From positions 1-35,437 of the forward strand of contig CABKMN010000019.1 in NCBI GenBank assembly GCA_902373525.1: a DNA stretch of 35,437 bases. Reading direction: 5' to 3'. A program made the translations under genes and the position numbers. Every line of letters begins with the position of its first letter. Within the stretch, counting starts at the first letter, position 1. The DNA is from an uncultured Bilophila sp. Lineage in GTDB: Bacteria > Desulfobacterota > Desulfovibrionia > Desulfovibrionales > Desulfovibrionaceae. The notes under the pieces are model-generated. The model did not search any database. It was not told the origin of the DNA and saw only the letters and a program-made list of their open reading frames with translations. Shown one piece after another: positions 23,256 through 30,026 of the stretch.

Positions 23256-23402
23256 GTGGACAAGACCAGCGCGTTCCACACCCTGCGGCGGCGCATCAAG
23301 GCGTTTTTCCACCCCGTTTCACGGATGACCCGGAACAGGCTCCACGACCTCGAACGGCGCGCCGCTTCCCGGAGTCTTCCCAAGCCGTCCTCTTCCCGAT
23401 AG
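23256..23402 (+). CDS. Possible small basic protein upstream of tgt
   Basis: A 48-codon frame starting GTG (MDKTSAFHTLRRRIKAFFHPVSRMTRNRLHDLERRAASR...) and stopping 9 bp before the tgt ATG. It is Arg-rich with an amphipathic-helix pattern. There is no good ribosome-binding site and I recognise no family, so it may not be translated. It is listed because its position suggests coupling to tgt. Confidence 0.25.
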   Translation: MDKTSAFHTLRRRIKAFFHPVSRMTRNRLHDLERRAASRSLPKPSSSR

Positions 23403-23411
23403 ACTGACCGA

Positions 23412-24527
23412 ATGAACACACCCGGAACTTTTCAGATACACGCCACGGACGGCGCGGCCCGTACCGGCGTCCTCCAGACGGCCCACGGCCCGGTGAACAC
23501 GCCCATCTTCATGCCCGTCGGCACGGTGGGCAGCGTGAAAGCCATCGCCCCCGACGATCTCCATGCGATGGGCGCGGAGATCATCCTCGGCAACACCTAC
23601 CATCTGTATCTGCGGCCCGGCGACGAGCTGGTGGCGCGACGCGGCGGTCTGCACGGCTTCAACGCGTGGGACAAGCCCATCCTGACGGACAGCGGCGGCT
23701 TTCAGGTGTTCAGCCTGTCCACGCTGCGGACCATCAAGGAGGAAGGCGTCACCTTCCGTTCGCACCTCGACGGCTCGAAGCACCTGTTCACGCCCGAAAA
23801 GGTGGTCGCCATCCAGCGCAACCTGAATTCGGACATCATGATGGTGCTCGACGAATGCGTACCCGCCGGGGCGGACCACACGTACACGGCCCGTTCCCTG
23901 ACCATGACCACCCGCTGGGCGAAGCGCTGCCGCGACGCCTACCCCAAGGGGACGGCGGGCAACCTGCTGTTCGGCATCGTACAGGGCGGCATGTTCAAGG
24001 ACCTGCGCTCGGAGTCGGCGCGCCAGCTCATCGATCTCGATTTCGAGGGGTACGCCATCGGAGGTCTGTCCGTGGGCGAAAGCAAGGACGTCATGATGGA
24101 CATGCTCTACCACACGGCGCCCATCCTACCTGCGGAGAAGCCGCGCTACCTCATGGGCGTTGGCACGCCGCTGGACATCATCAAGGGCATCGACGCCGGG
24201 GTGGACATGTTCGACTGCGTGCTGCCCACCCGCAACGCGCGCAACGGCACCCTGTACACCTCGCTCGGCAAGCTGAACATCAAGCGCCGCGAGTTCGCCG
24301 AGGACGACGGCCCGCTGGACCCGGCCTGCAACTGCTACACCTGCCGGACCTTCTCCCGCGCCTATCTGCGCCACCTGTACGTGTCGCAGGAGCTGCTGTC
24401 CTTCCGGCTCAACTCCATCCACAACCTGACCTATTTCCTCGACACCGTGCGCGGCGCGCGCACCGCCATCCGCGAAGGCCGTTGGGCCGAGTACAAGCGG
24501 CGGTATGAAGCGTTGTACGAGGTGTAA
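23412..24527 (+). CDS. tgt: tRNA-guanine transglycosylase (queuine tRNA-ribosyltransferase)
   Basis: This enzyme exchanges guanine-34 for preQ1 in tRNA-Asp, -Asn, -His and -Tyr during queuosine synthesis. It has 371 aa, the normal length. TDSGGFQVFSL carries D93, and DCVLPTRNARNG carries D268; these are the two catalytic aspartates of the family. The zinc site is C306-X-C308-XX-C311 with H337 (CNCYTC ... NSIHN). VQGG and GYAIGGLSVGE bind substrate. The ATG at 23412 is the first good start. The gene follows the rpoC terminator and is followed 14 bp later by a long hairpin repeat that may end its transcript. Confidence 0.98.
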   Translation: MNTPGTFQIHATDGAARTGVLQTAHGPVNTPIFMPVGTVGSVKAIAPDDLHAMGAEIILGNTYHLYLRPGDELVARRGGLHGFNAWDKPILTDSGGFQVFSLSTLRTIKEEGVTFRSHLDGSKHLFTPEKVVAIQRNLNSDIMMVLDECVPAGADHTYTARSLTMTTRWAKRCRDAYPKGTAGNLLFGIVQGGMFKDLRSESARQLIDLDFEGYAIGGLSVGESKDVMMDMLYHTAPILPAEKPRYLMGVGTPLDIIKGIDAGVDMFDCVLPTRNARNGTLYTSLGKLNIKRREFAEDDGPLDPACNCYTCRTFSRAYLRHLYVSQELLSFRLNSIHNLTYFLDTVRGARTAIREGRWAEYKRRYEALYEV

Positions 24528-24540
24528 GGACTTGAAGGGT

Positions 24541-24617
24541 GGAGGCGGGAACCTTTCTGAAGAAAGGTTCCCGCCTCTCCCCTCAAACGTCCCCCTCCAC
24601 CCTCCAAAGACTTTCGT
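24541..24617 (-). repeat. Dispersed gene-end repeat, hairpin plus tail (copy 1)
   Basis: A perfect 16-bp hairpin, GAGGCGGGAACCTTTC / GAAAGGTTCCCGCCTC (24542-24577, TGAA loop), is followed by a pyrimidine-rich tail ending in CCAAAGACTTTCG. Read on the minus strand, the order is CGAAAGTCTTTGG, G-rich linker, CGTTTGAGGGG, hairpin. The copy at 27388-27446 shows the same order on the plus strand and shares the 13-nt CGAAAGTCTTTGG exactly. It could serve as a terminator for tgt, although no T-run follows. Confidence 0.7.
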
Positions 24618-24760
24618 CCCTACCCAGTCCCTCATCAGGAACGTTCCCCGTTTTCCGCTGGGCGGGGCGTTCCGTCGTGAAAGCCAAAGCCGTTCCGCTT
24701 TCGGAGAAAACAGCCGTGCAGACGACCCGCCAGCCAAACGTTTTGGGAAAGGATGGGAGC

Positions 24761-26623
24761 TTGAAGGAAGGAACAAGCCTTTTTCAAGAGGATGTCCCTT
24801 CCCCCGATACTCCGAATTCGTTCCGCAACGCGCTGATCGTCGGTGCGGGGACGCTGGCTTCGCGGCTTCTGGGCTTCGTGCGCGACGCGAGCATCGCGTG
24901 GCTGCTCGGCGGTTCGGGAACGGCGGACGCGCTGACGGCGGCCCTGCGGATTCCGTACATGGCGCGGCGGCTGTTCGGGGAAGGCACGCTGTCGCTGTCG
25001 CTGACGGCGGCCTGCACGCGGGAACGTCTGCGGGGCGGTTCCGGGTGTCGGCTTGCGCTGGCGGCGACGCGCAAACTCGCCCTGTGGGCCGCTCTGCCGG
25101 CGGCGCTCTTTCTGATCGGCGCCGAACCGATCATGCGCCTCTCCGCGCCGGGGCTGGCGGGACGGCCGGAGGTCCTCGCCGAGGCCGCGACGCTGTTTCG
25201 CATCTGCGCCCCCTACGTCTGGAGCATCATGCTGGCGGCGGGCTGCATGGCGGCCCTGCACAGCCGGCAACGCTTTCTCCTGCCTTCCCTGACGCCCGCT
25301 CTGTTCAACCTGAGCGTCATCGGGTTTGCGCTCGTCGCCGCATGCAGACCGGACCTGCGGCCCGGCGTGCTCGTCGCCTGCGGCGTCCTCTGCGGCGGGC
25401 TGCTGCAATGGTTCGTCCAGATTCCGGCGGTACGGCGGCTGCAACGCGAGGAGAGCCACGCGAAACGGGAACTCACCCAGACGGCAAGGGACGTCCTGCG
25501 CCGTGTCCCTGCGGGCATCCTCGGCGCGGCCATGCCCCAGATCGCCTTCCTCGGCGCGTCCGCGCTGGCGTCCCTGCTTCCCGAAGGCCGCATGGCCTCG
25601 CTGTTCTATGCCGAACGCCTCCTCGAATTTCCCCTCGGCGTGCTCGGGGCCGCCGTGGGCATGGCCGCCGCCCCCCGTCTCGCCGAACTGGCATCATCCG
25701 AGGGGCTCTCCCGTTCTTCGCAAACCGCCCGAAACGCCGCCCCGCACGACGACGCGGCTCCACCTTCCGCTTTCCCCGCCCACAGGGACAAAACGCCGCT
25801 GCCGACGCCCTCGTTTCCCTCAACCCTCCCCGATACCGTATCCCCTTCCGGTGAAAAAACGTCCTCTTCCCCAGCGGTCCGCCGCGACGCACGGGCAACG
25901 CCCGACGCCCGCCCGCAAACGTCCTGTGAAGACAAAGGAAGGGCGTTTGGAGAAGAGGATAGGGAAGCCTTGCTTCAGAAAGGTTCCCTCACCCCTTCGC
26001 CAACAGCCTCCGTCCCGTCCGCCTTCGCTGCCGAAGTCCGGCGGGCGCTGCTGCTGTCGCTGGGGCTGAACCTGCCCGCGGCGGCGGGGCTGGCGGCGGT
26101 ATCGGCTCCGCTGGTGGCCGTGGTGCTCGGTCACGGCGCGTTCGACGGCGACGCGGTTTCCGCCACGGCGCTGGCCCTGTGCGCGTATGCGCCCGGCCTG
26201 CCCGCGTACGCGCTTTCCCGGCCTCTGCTCGCCGCCTCACACGCGCTGGAAAACGGCGCGCCGATCCGGGCCGCCGCCGTGGCGCTGGCGGTCTCCCTTG
26301 CCGCAGGCTACGCCCTGACGGTACGCTTGGGAGCATGGGGACCGCCGCTCGGCGTCTCCATCGGCCTCTGGTGCAATGCGGCCCTGCTTTGGCTCGGCGT
26401 CCGCCGAAGCGTCCCCCTGCGCCTCCCAATCCGTTCCCTGCTCACGCAGCTCGCCGGGACCGCCCTGACCTTCGGCGTCGCTTCCGGCATCGTCCGGTGG
26501 GTTGCGGACGCCGCGCCCCTCACCCGGCTTGCGCTTGCCGTGCCCGCCGGAGCCGCCGCCTACGCCCTCGCCCTCCTTCTCGGAGACAGACACATCCTCC
26601 GCCTGCTGCAAAAACGACGCTGA
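24761..26623 (+). CDS. murJ: Lipid II flippase MurJ with a large low-complexity insert
   Basis: This polytopic MOP-superfamily protein flips lipid II across the inner membrane for peptidoglycan synthesis. The core starts SFRNALIVGAGTLASRLLGFVRDASIAWLLG, the MurJ signature, followed by some 14 hydrophobic helices. MPQIAFLGASALASLLPEGRMASLFYAERLLEFPLGVLG is the conserved helix 7-8 region. Between LAELAS (about residue 312) and FAAEVRRALLLSLGLNLPAAAGL (about 420) lie roughly 108 extra Ser/Pro/Thr/Ala-rich residues where the family has a short cytoplasmic loop. Part of that DNA matches an intergenic repeat. The start is uncertain: TTG at 24761 has AAAGGA 7 nt upstream, GTG at 24717 has GGAG, and no ATG is in frame. 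Product as drawn is 620 aa. Confidence 0.85.
   Translation: MKEGTSLFQEDVPSPDTPNSFRNALIVGAGTLASRLLGFVRDASIAWLLGGSGTADALTAALRIPYMARRLFGEGTLSLSLTAACTRERLRGGSGCRLALAATRKLALWAALPAALFLIGAEPIMRLSAPGLAGRPEVLAEAATLFRICAPYVWSIMLAAGCMAALHSRQRFLLPSLTPALFNLSVIGFALVAACRPDLRPGVLVACGVLCGGLLQWFVQIPAVRRLQREESHAKRELTQTARDVLRRVPAGILGAAMPQIAFLGASALASLLPEGRMASLFYAERLLEFPLGVLGAAVGMAAAPRLAELASSEGLSRSSQTARNAAPHDDAAPPSAFPAHRDKTPLPTPSFPSTLPDTVSPSGEKTSSSPAVRRDARATPDARPQTSCEDKGRAFGEEDREALLQKGSLTPSPTASVPSAFAAEVRRALLLSLGLNLPAAAGLAAVSAPLVAVVLGHGAFDGDAVSATALALCAYAPGLPAYALSRPLLAASHALENGAPIRAAAVALAVSLAAGYALTVRLGAWGPPLGVSIGLWCNAALLWLGVRRSVPLRLPIRSLLTQLAGTALTFGVASGIVRWVADAAPLTRLALAVPAGAAAYALALLLGDRHILRLLQKRR
25944..25990 (+). 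repeat. Copy of the dispersed gene-end repeat inside murJ
   Basis: CGTTTGG, a purine-rich linker, then GGGAAGCCTTGCTTCAGAAAGGTTCCC. It shares the exact 16-nt CTTCAGAAAGGTTCCC with the minus-strand reading of the repeat at 24541-24617, in the same order after CGTTTG. It is translated in frame as part of the MurJ insert. Confidence 0.6.
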
Positions 26624-26681
26624 ACCGCCCTCCCCAACGCCGTCGCACGAAAGCCAATCCCGCGAAACCGGACGGGAGGCA

Positions 26682-27281
26682 CCTCCCCGCATACGGAAAA
26701 AGAACCTCTTCTTTCGTGTGCTGCGACAGCGTGTTGTCGGGCACCTCCCCGCATGTGAAGAAAGGGCTCCCACGGGCGGATTGCGGTAGCCGCCGGGCCC
26801 CGCATACGGGGAAAAACGAGAGGATCGCGGCGGCGATGATGGCCGTCAGGGCCAGCCCCCTCCGCATACGGAAAGGCTGTGTCATAGAAAAGGGTTGATG
26901 CTTTATTCCTTGAAATGCCAAAGGAATAACCAATAAAATGCCCCAAGCATGGATTCCGCCAAGGGGAGAACTGGAGAAAAAGGTCATATTTTCACCCTGC
27001 TGTGAAGATGAAACAACCACATACTATGACAGAGCCTACGGAAAAGCGTGTACACGGCCCCCAACATGTGGGGGGAGTCGGACCCCTCCGCATACGGAAA
27101 AAGCCTCGCTTCCTTGGTGGGGTTGCCCTGCGTCTTGCCTCTCCGCATACGGGGAAAGCCGATCAGCAAAGAGGGTTCCGCCGTCCGGGGTGGTCTTGCC
27201 TCCCCGCATACAGGGAAAAGCCCCTCACGCCGCGCCGCCTTGCCGCGCTCCTGCTCTTGCCTCCCCGCATACGGGGAAACC
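26682..27281. repeat. Array of eight short palindromic repeats, about 61-bp period, interrupted by a MITE
   Basis: Eight copies of a palindrome whose best form is CCTCCCCGCATACGGGGAAA. The CGCAT of each begins at 26688, 26750, 26801, 26863, 27089, 27144, 27205 and 27266. Spacings are 62, 51, 62, 226, 55, 61 and 61 bp; removing the inserted element and one target copy turns 226 into 56. Stem arms vary together (CCCCG/CGGGG versus TCCG/CGGA), so a small hairpin with a CATA loop is kept. Copy 2 is degenerate on its right arm. Copies 6-8 share a CTTGCCT prefix. Spacers are dissimilar. The period and stem resemble type I-E CRISPR (29 + 32 bp), but the conserved part is only about 20-24 bp, spacing varies, and no cas gene is present, so I do not call it CRISPR. 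Confidence 0.8.
26875..27036. mobile_element. MITE-like non-autonomous element with 8-bp target duplication
   Basis: A 162-bp segment bounded by inverted repeats GGCTGTGTCATAG (26875-26887) and CTATGACAGAGCC (27024-27036), 12 of 13 matching. A GGTTG is conserved at the same offset inside each end. It is flanked by perfect direct repeats TACGGAAA (26867-26874 and 27037-27044). The interior is more AT-rich than its surroundings, carries a 9-bp hairpin (26903-26929) and encodes no transposase. GG-type ends with 8-bp duplications are known for the ISL3 and IS1595 families, so an element of that kind elsewhere in the genome probably mobilised it. It landed in repeat copy 4 of the array. Confidence 0.85.
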
Positions 27282-27387
27282 CCCTCCTCATCCCCGCCCC
27301 GCAACGGCTTCCGCCTTCTCCAGCAGACCCGCCGCACAACGGCCTCTCTCCCCATATCCCGCCCTCGGAACGGGGATTCGACAGCGT

Positions 27388-27446
27388 CGAAAGTCTTTGG
27401 GGGAAGAGGGGAGGTTTGGAGGGGGCCTTTCTTCGGAAAGCCCATC
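27388..27446 (+). repeat. Dispersed gene-end repeat (copy 2)
   Basis: CGAAAGTCTTTGG, a purine-rich linker, GTTTGGAGGGG and a hairpin GGGCCTTTC-TTCG-GAAAGCCC (27424-27443). It has the same order of parts as the minus-strand copy after tgt. It lies about 90 bp upstream of the LtaS-type gene, in the opposite orientation to copy 1, so it does not mark the end of a plus-strand gene here. Confidence 0.65.
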
Positions 27447-27532
27447 CCCTTTCCCTTTGCGCTCCCATCCTCTCGTATTTCCTCCCTTCCCGCCCTCTTC
27501 ACATTCTCCCGCGCACGGCCTATAGAGGGGGA

Positions 27533-29569
27533 ATGAAAAGAAACAACACCGTTATCCCCCCGTTCCTCCGTACCATCGGCGTCCTGTTCCTCGGTACGCT
27601 GCTGGTGCTCGTGCTGGCGCGAGGAGCCATGCTCGGCCTCCTCTGGCCGGAGGTCATCCCGAACAATCCCGCCTCCGACGTCCTGAAAGCCCTGTACATC
27701 GGGGTCAAGTTCGACATCCGCCTGACCGTGCTCGGGCTGATCCCCGTGGCGCTCATCCTCGGCATTCCTCCTCTGGAGCGGCTGCTGACGCAAAGCCGCC
27801 CGTTCCGAAGGCTGATCGACCTGCTGTACATGCTGGCCTTCGCCGCAATGGCGCTCGTCTACATCATCGACTTCGGCTGGTTCTTCTACATGCACACGCG
27901 GGTGGACGCCACGCTGTTCGAACTCACGGGCGACCCCGAAATCGCCCGGTCGATGATCTGGGAAAGCTATCCCGTAGTCTGGATCGCGCTCGGACTGGCG
28001 GCGGCAACGGCGCTGTACGCCCTGTTCTTCTCCAAAACGCTGGCCCGGCATCAAGCCACCCCGCGCCTCGGCTGGAAACGGCGCACGGGCTGGAGCGTCT
28101 TCACCTTCGTGGCTCTGTTCCTGCTCGGCTACGGACAGATCAGCGCCAACCTCTTCCCCCTGCGCTGGAGCAACGCCTTTTTCAGCGTGGACAAGAACAT
28201 CGCCATCCTCGCCCTGAACCCCGTCCAGAACCTCTACGACACCGCCAAGGCCGCGCAGGGCGTCCCCCCGAACGTCGAGGCCGCACGGGAAAGCTACCCC
28301 CGCGTCGCGTCGTGGCTCCGCGTGCCCAACCCCGATCCCGGGAAGCTGAACTTCCTCCGCACGGTGCCGGGCACGCCCGCCGCCGAGCAGGCGAAGCCCC
28401 TCAACGTGGTGGTCATCATCATGGAATCCCTGACGTGGCCCCGCACGTCCTTCTCCCCCAACCTGACCGGCACCCCCGAGGACACCACCCCGAACCTCGC
28501 GGCCCTCGCCAAGGATTCGCTGTACTACCCGCTGTTCTTCGCGCCCACCCGGACCACGGCCCGCGCCATCTTCACCACCATGACCGGCATCCCGGACGTG
28601 AACCGCTCGGGCGGCACCAGCTCCCGCAATCAGGCGCTGGTGGACCAGAACCTTATGATGAACGAATTCAAGGGGTACGCCAAATACTACATGATCGGCG
28701 GCAGCGCGAGCTGGGCCAACATCCGGGGCTTCCTCTCCCACAACGTCGAGGGGCTGCACCTGCTTGAGGAAGGCTCGTGGAAGGCTCCGAACACCGACGT
28801 GTGGGGCCTCTCCGACCTCGACCTGTTCCGCGAGGCGGCGGACGCGCTTACGGCCTCTCCGAAGCCCTTCGTGGCGGTCATCCAGACGGCGGGCTTCCAC
28901 CGGCCCTACACCATCCCCGAGGACAACGCCGGTTTCGAGATCAAACACCCCTCCGAGGCCATCATCAAGAACTACGGGTTCACCGGAGCCGACGAATACA
29001 ACTCGCTGCGCTTTTCCGACCACGCGCTCGGGGAGTTCTTCAAGATCGCCCGGAAGCAGCCGTGGTTCCAGAACACCGTGTTCGCCATCTTCGGTGATCA
29101 CGGCCTCAACGACACCTCGCTCAACATGCCTCCCGGCTATCTCGGCTGCCGTCTCCAGAGCAACCATACGCCCATGCTGATCTACGCCCCCGGCCTCGTC
29201 GCCGAGGGCAAGCTCACGCCCGGCGTCGATCCCCGCCCCTGCGGCCAGCCGGACATCTTCCCCACGCTGGCCTCCCTCGCCGGGATTCCCTACCGCTACA
29301 ACGCGCTGGGGCGGAACCTGCTCGATCCGGATACGAAACGCGACGAAATGCAGTTCCTCGGCGGTGATTCGGAATCCACGGTGCGCCTCGTCGAAAACGG
29401 CTACTGCTACATCCGCGAAAACGGCGAACACCTGTACAAGATGGACGCGCCCGTGCTTGAAGACCTGATCGACAGCGACCCGGAACGCGCCGACCACATG
29501 CGCCGGTACGCGCAGGACTTCTACAACGTGTCAAAATACCTGCTGTTCAACAATAAAAAGTTCGACTAG
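27533..29569 (+). CDS. LTA synthase family / sulfatase-type membrane phosphotransferase
   Basis: A 678-aa inner-membrane protein with about five N-terminal helices (residues 10-35, 60-80, 95-120, 145-165, 185-205) and a periplasmic alkaline-phosphatase-superfamily domain from about residue 290. Metal-site motifs are VVVIIMESL (E near 297), PTRTTARAIFTTMTG (nucleophilic Thr near 342) and FGDHGLND (D and H near 521-522). QTAGFHRPY and SNHTPMLIYAPG follow. The family includes LtaS, OpgB/MdoB-type and other phosphoglycerol or phosphoethanolamine transferases. In a Gram-negative the product may decorate periplasmic glucans or lipopolysaccharide, but the substrate cannot be read. The ATG at 27533 follows GAGGGGGA. 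A TTCACA-17-TATAGA pair (27498-27526) is a possible promoter very close to the start. Confidence 0.88.
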   Translation: MKRNNTVIPPFLRTIGVLFLGTLLVLVLARGAMLGLLWPEVIPNNPASDVLKALYIGVKFDIRLTVLGLIPVALILGIPPLERLLTQSRPFRRLIDLLYMLAFAAMALVYIIDFGWFFYMHTRVDATLFELTGDPEIARSMIWESYPVVWIALGLAAATALYALFFSKTLARHQATPRLGWKRRTGWSVFTFVALFLLGYGQISANLFPLRWSNAFFSVDKNIAILALNPVQNLYDTAKAAQGVPPNVEAARESYPRVASWLRVPNPDPGKLNFLRTVPGTPAAEQAKPLNVVVIIMESLTWPRTSFSPNLTGTPEDTTPNLAALAKDSLYYPLFFAPTRTTARAIFTTMTGIPDVNRSGGTSSRNQALVDQNLMMNEFKGYAKYYMIGGSASWANIRGFLSHNVEGLHLLEEGSWKAPNTDVWGLSDLDLFREAADALTASPKPFVAVIQTAGFHRPYTIPEDNAGFEIKHPSEAIIKNYGFTGADEYNSLRFSDHALGEFFKIARKQPWFQNTVFAIFGDHGLNDTSLNMPPGYLGCRLQSNHTPMLIYAPGLVAEGKLTPGVDPRPCGQPDIFPTLASLAGIPYRYNALGRNLLDPDTKRDEMQFLGGDSESTVRLVENGYCYIRENGEHLYKMDAPVLEDLIDSDPERADHMRRYAQDFYNVSKYLLFNNKKFD

Positions 29570-29601
29570 GCGGGCGGTTCGCCGCGTATTCCCGCTCCCG
29601 A

Positions 29602-29635
29602 AAAGGCCGGTGCGTCGCATCGGCCTTTTTCTTTC
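29602..29635 (+). terminator. Intrinsic terminator of the LtaS-type gene
   Basis: AAAAGGCCG / CGGCCTTTT with further G-T extended pairing towards the loop, followed by TCTTTC. It lies 32 bp after the stop codon. Confidence 0.85.
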
Positions 29636-29883
29636 GGCTCTGACCCGGCAAACGACGCCCCTTGGGGTTGCGGAAACCGAAAAGACCGCCTTCGTCTTGG
29701 AGTCCGTCGGCAGGACCCCATTGAAAAGGAGCGACCCTCATACGGTGAGGGCGCATCAATCCGATTCCATGACGGAACCTTTCATTGTGCACGGACGGCA
29801 TTGCAATCCGCAAAGGCTGACGGAACCGAACGCCGCCGCCGATGCGGAGGGGACTTCGTCGTTTTCTTACAAAAACGATTTGT
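29636..29883. other. Intergenic region before the methyltransferase-like gene
   Basis: No gene is convincing. An upstream extension of the downstream frame is open but reads as non-coding. A 7-bp hairpin TCGTTTT / AAAACGA (29859-29878) marks the change into AT-rich sequence. Confidence 0.4.
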
Positions 29884-29896
29884 ATTCAATTAATTA
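29884..29896 (+). promoter_or_regulatory. Possible IHF site
   Basis: ATTCAATTAATTA differs from the IHF consensus WATCAANNNNTTR at one position. It lies in an AT-rich island about 30 bp upstream of the sigma-54-type promoter, where a bending protein is often needed. Confidence 0.35.
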
Positions 29897-29924
29897 CGTT
29901 CTCAGATCATCCCGGAGGGGCACG

Positions 29925-29941
29925 CTGGCACGCTCCATGCT
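29925..29941 (+). promoter_or_regulatory. Sigma-54 (RpoN) type promoter
   Basis: CTGGCACGCTCCATGCT matches the -24/-12 consensus YTGGCACGNNNNTTGCW at every fixed position but one. The invariant GG (29927-29928) and GC (29939-29940) are exactly 10 bp apart. It points towards the methyltransferase-like gene, whose start is 86 bp downstream. Confidence 0.7.
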
Positions 29942-30026
29942 TTTCTCGCCGCACAACCCGCCGCGCCGCCCGCGCGGAACGGGACGCGCCCTCCGGGGCG
30001 CGAACGTCAACAGCACAGGAGTCACC

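Noticed and set aside
26560..26946. Minus-strand frames across the array with a signal-peptide-like stretch (LALTAIIAAAILSFFPVCG)
   Set aside because: The frame is interrupted at the MITE, each repeat is read differently along it because spacings are not multiples of three, and the rest is not protein-like. A decayed small gene cannot be fully excluded.
26682..27281. Calling the periodic array a functional CRISPR
   Set aside because: Repeats are only about 20-24 bp and variable, spacing ranges from 51 to 62 bp, and there is no cas gene or clear leader in the window. It is kept as an unclassified repeat array.
26984..29497. An 837-codon minus-strand open frame opposite the LtaS-type gene
   Set aside because: It is antisense to a gene with clear catalytic motifs, its translation is low-complexity and matches no family, and long antisense frames are expected in GC-rich DNA.
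29610..30026. N-terminal extension of the methyltransferase-like protein to 409 residues
   Set aside because: The added part is not coding-like and spans the sigma-54-type promoter; the ATG at 30027 has a good ribosome-binding site.
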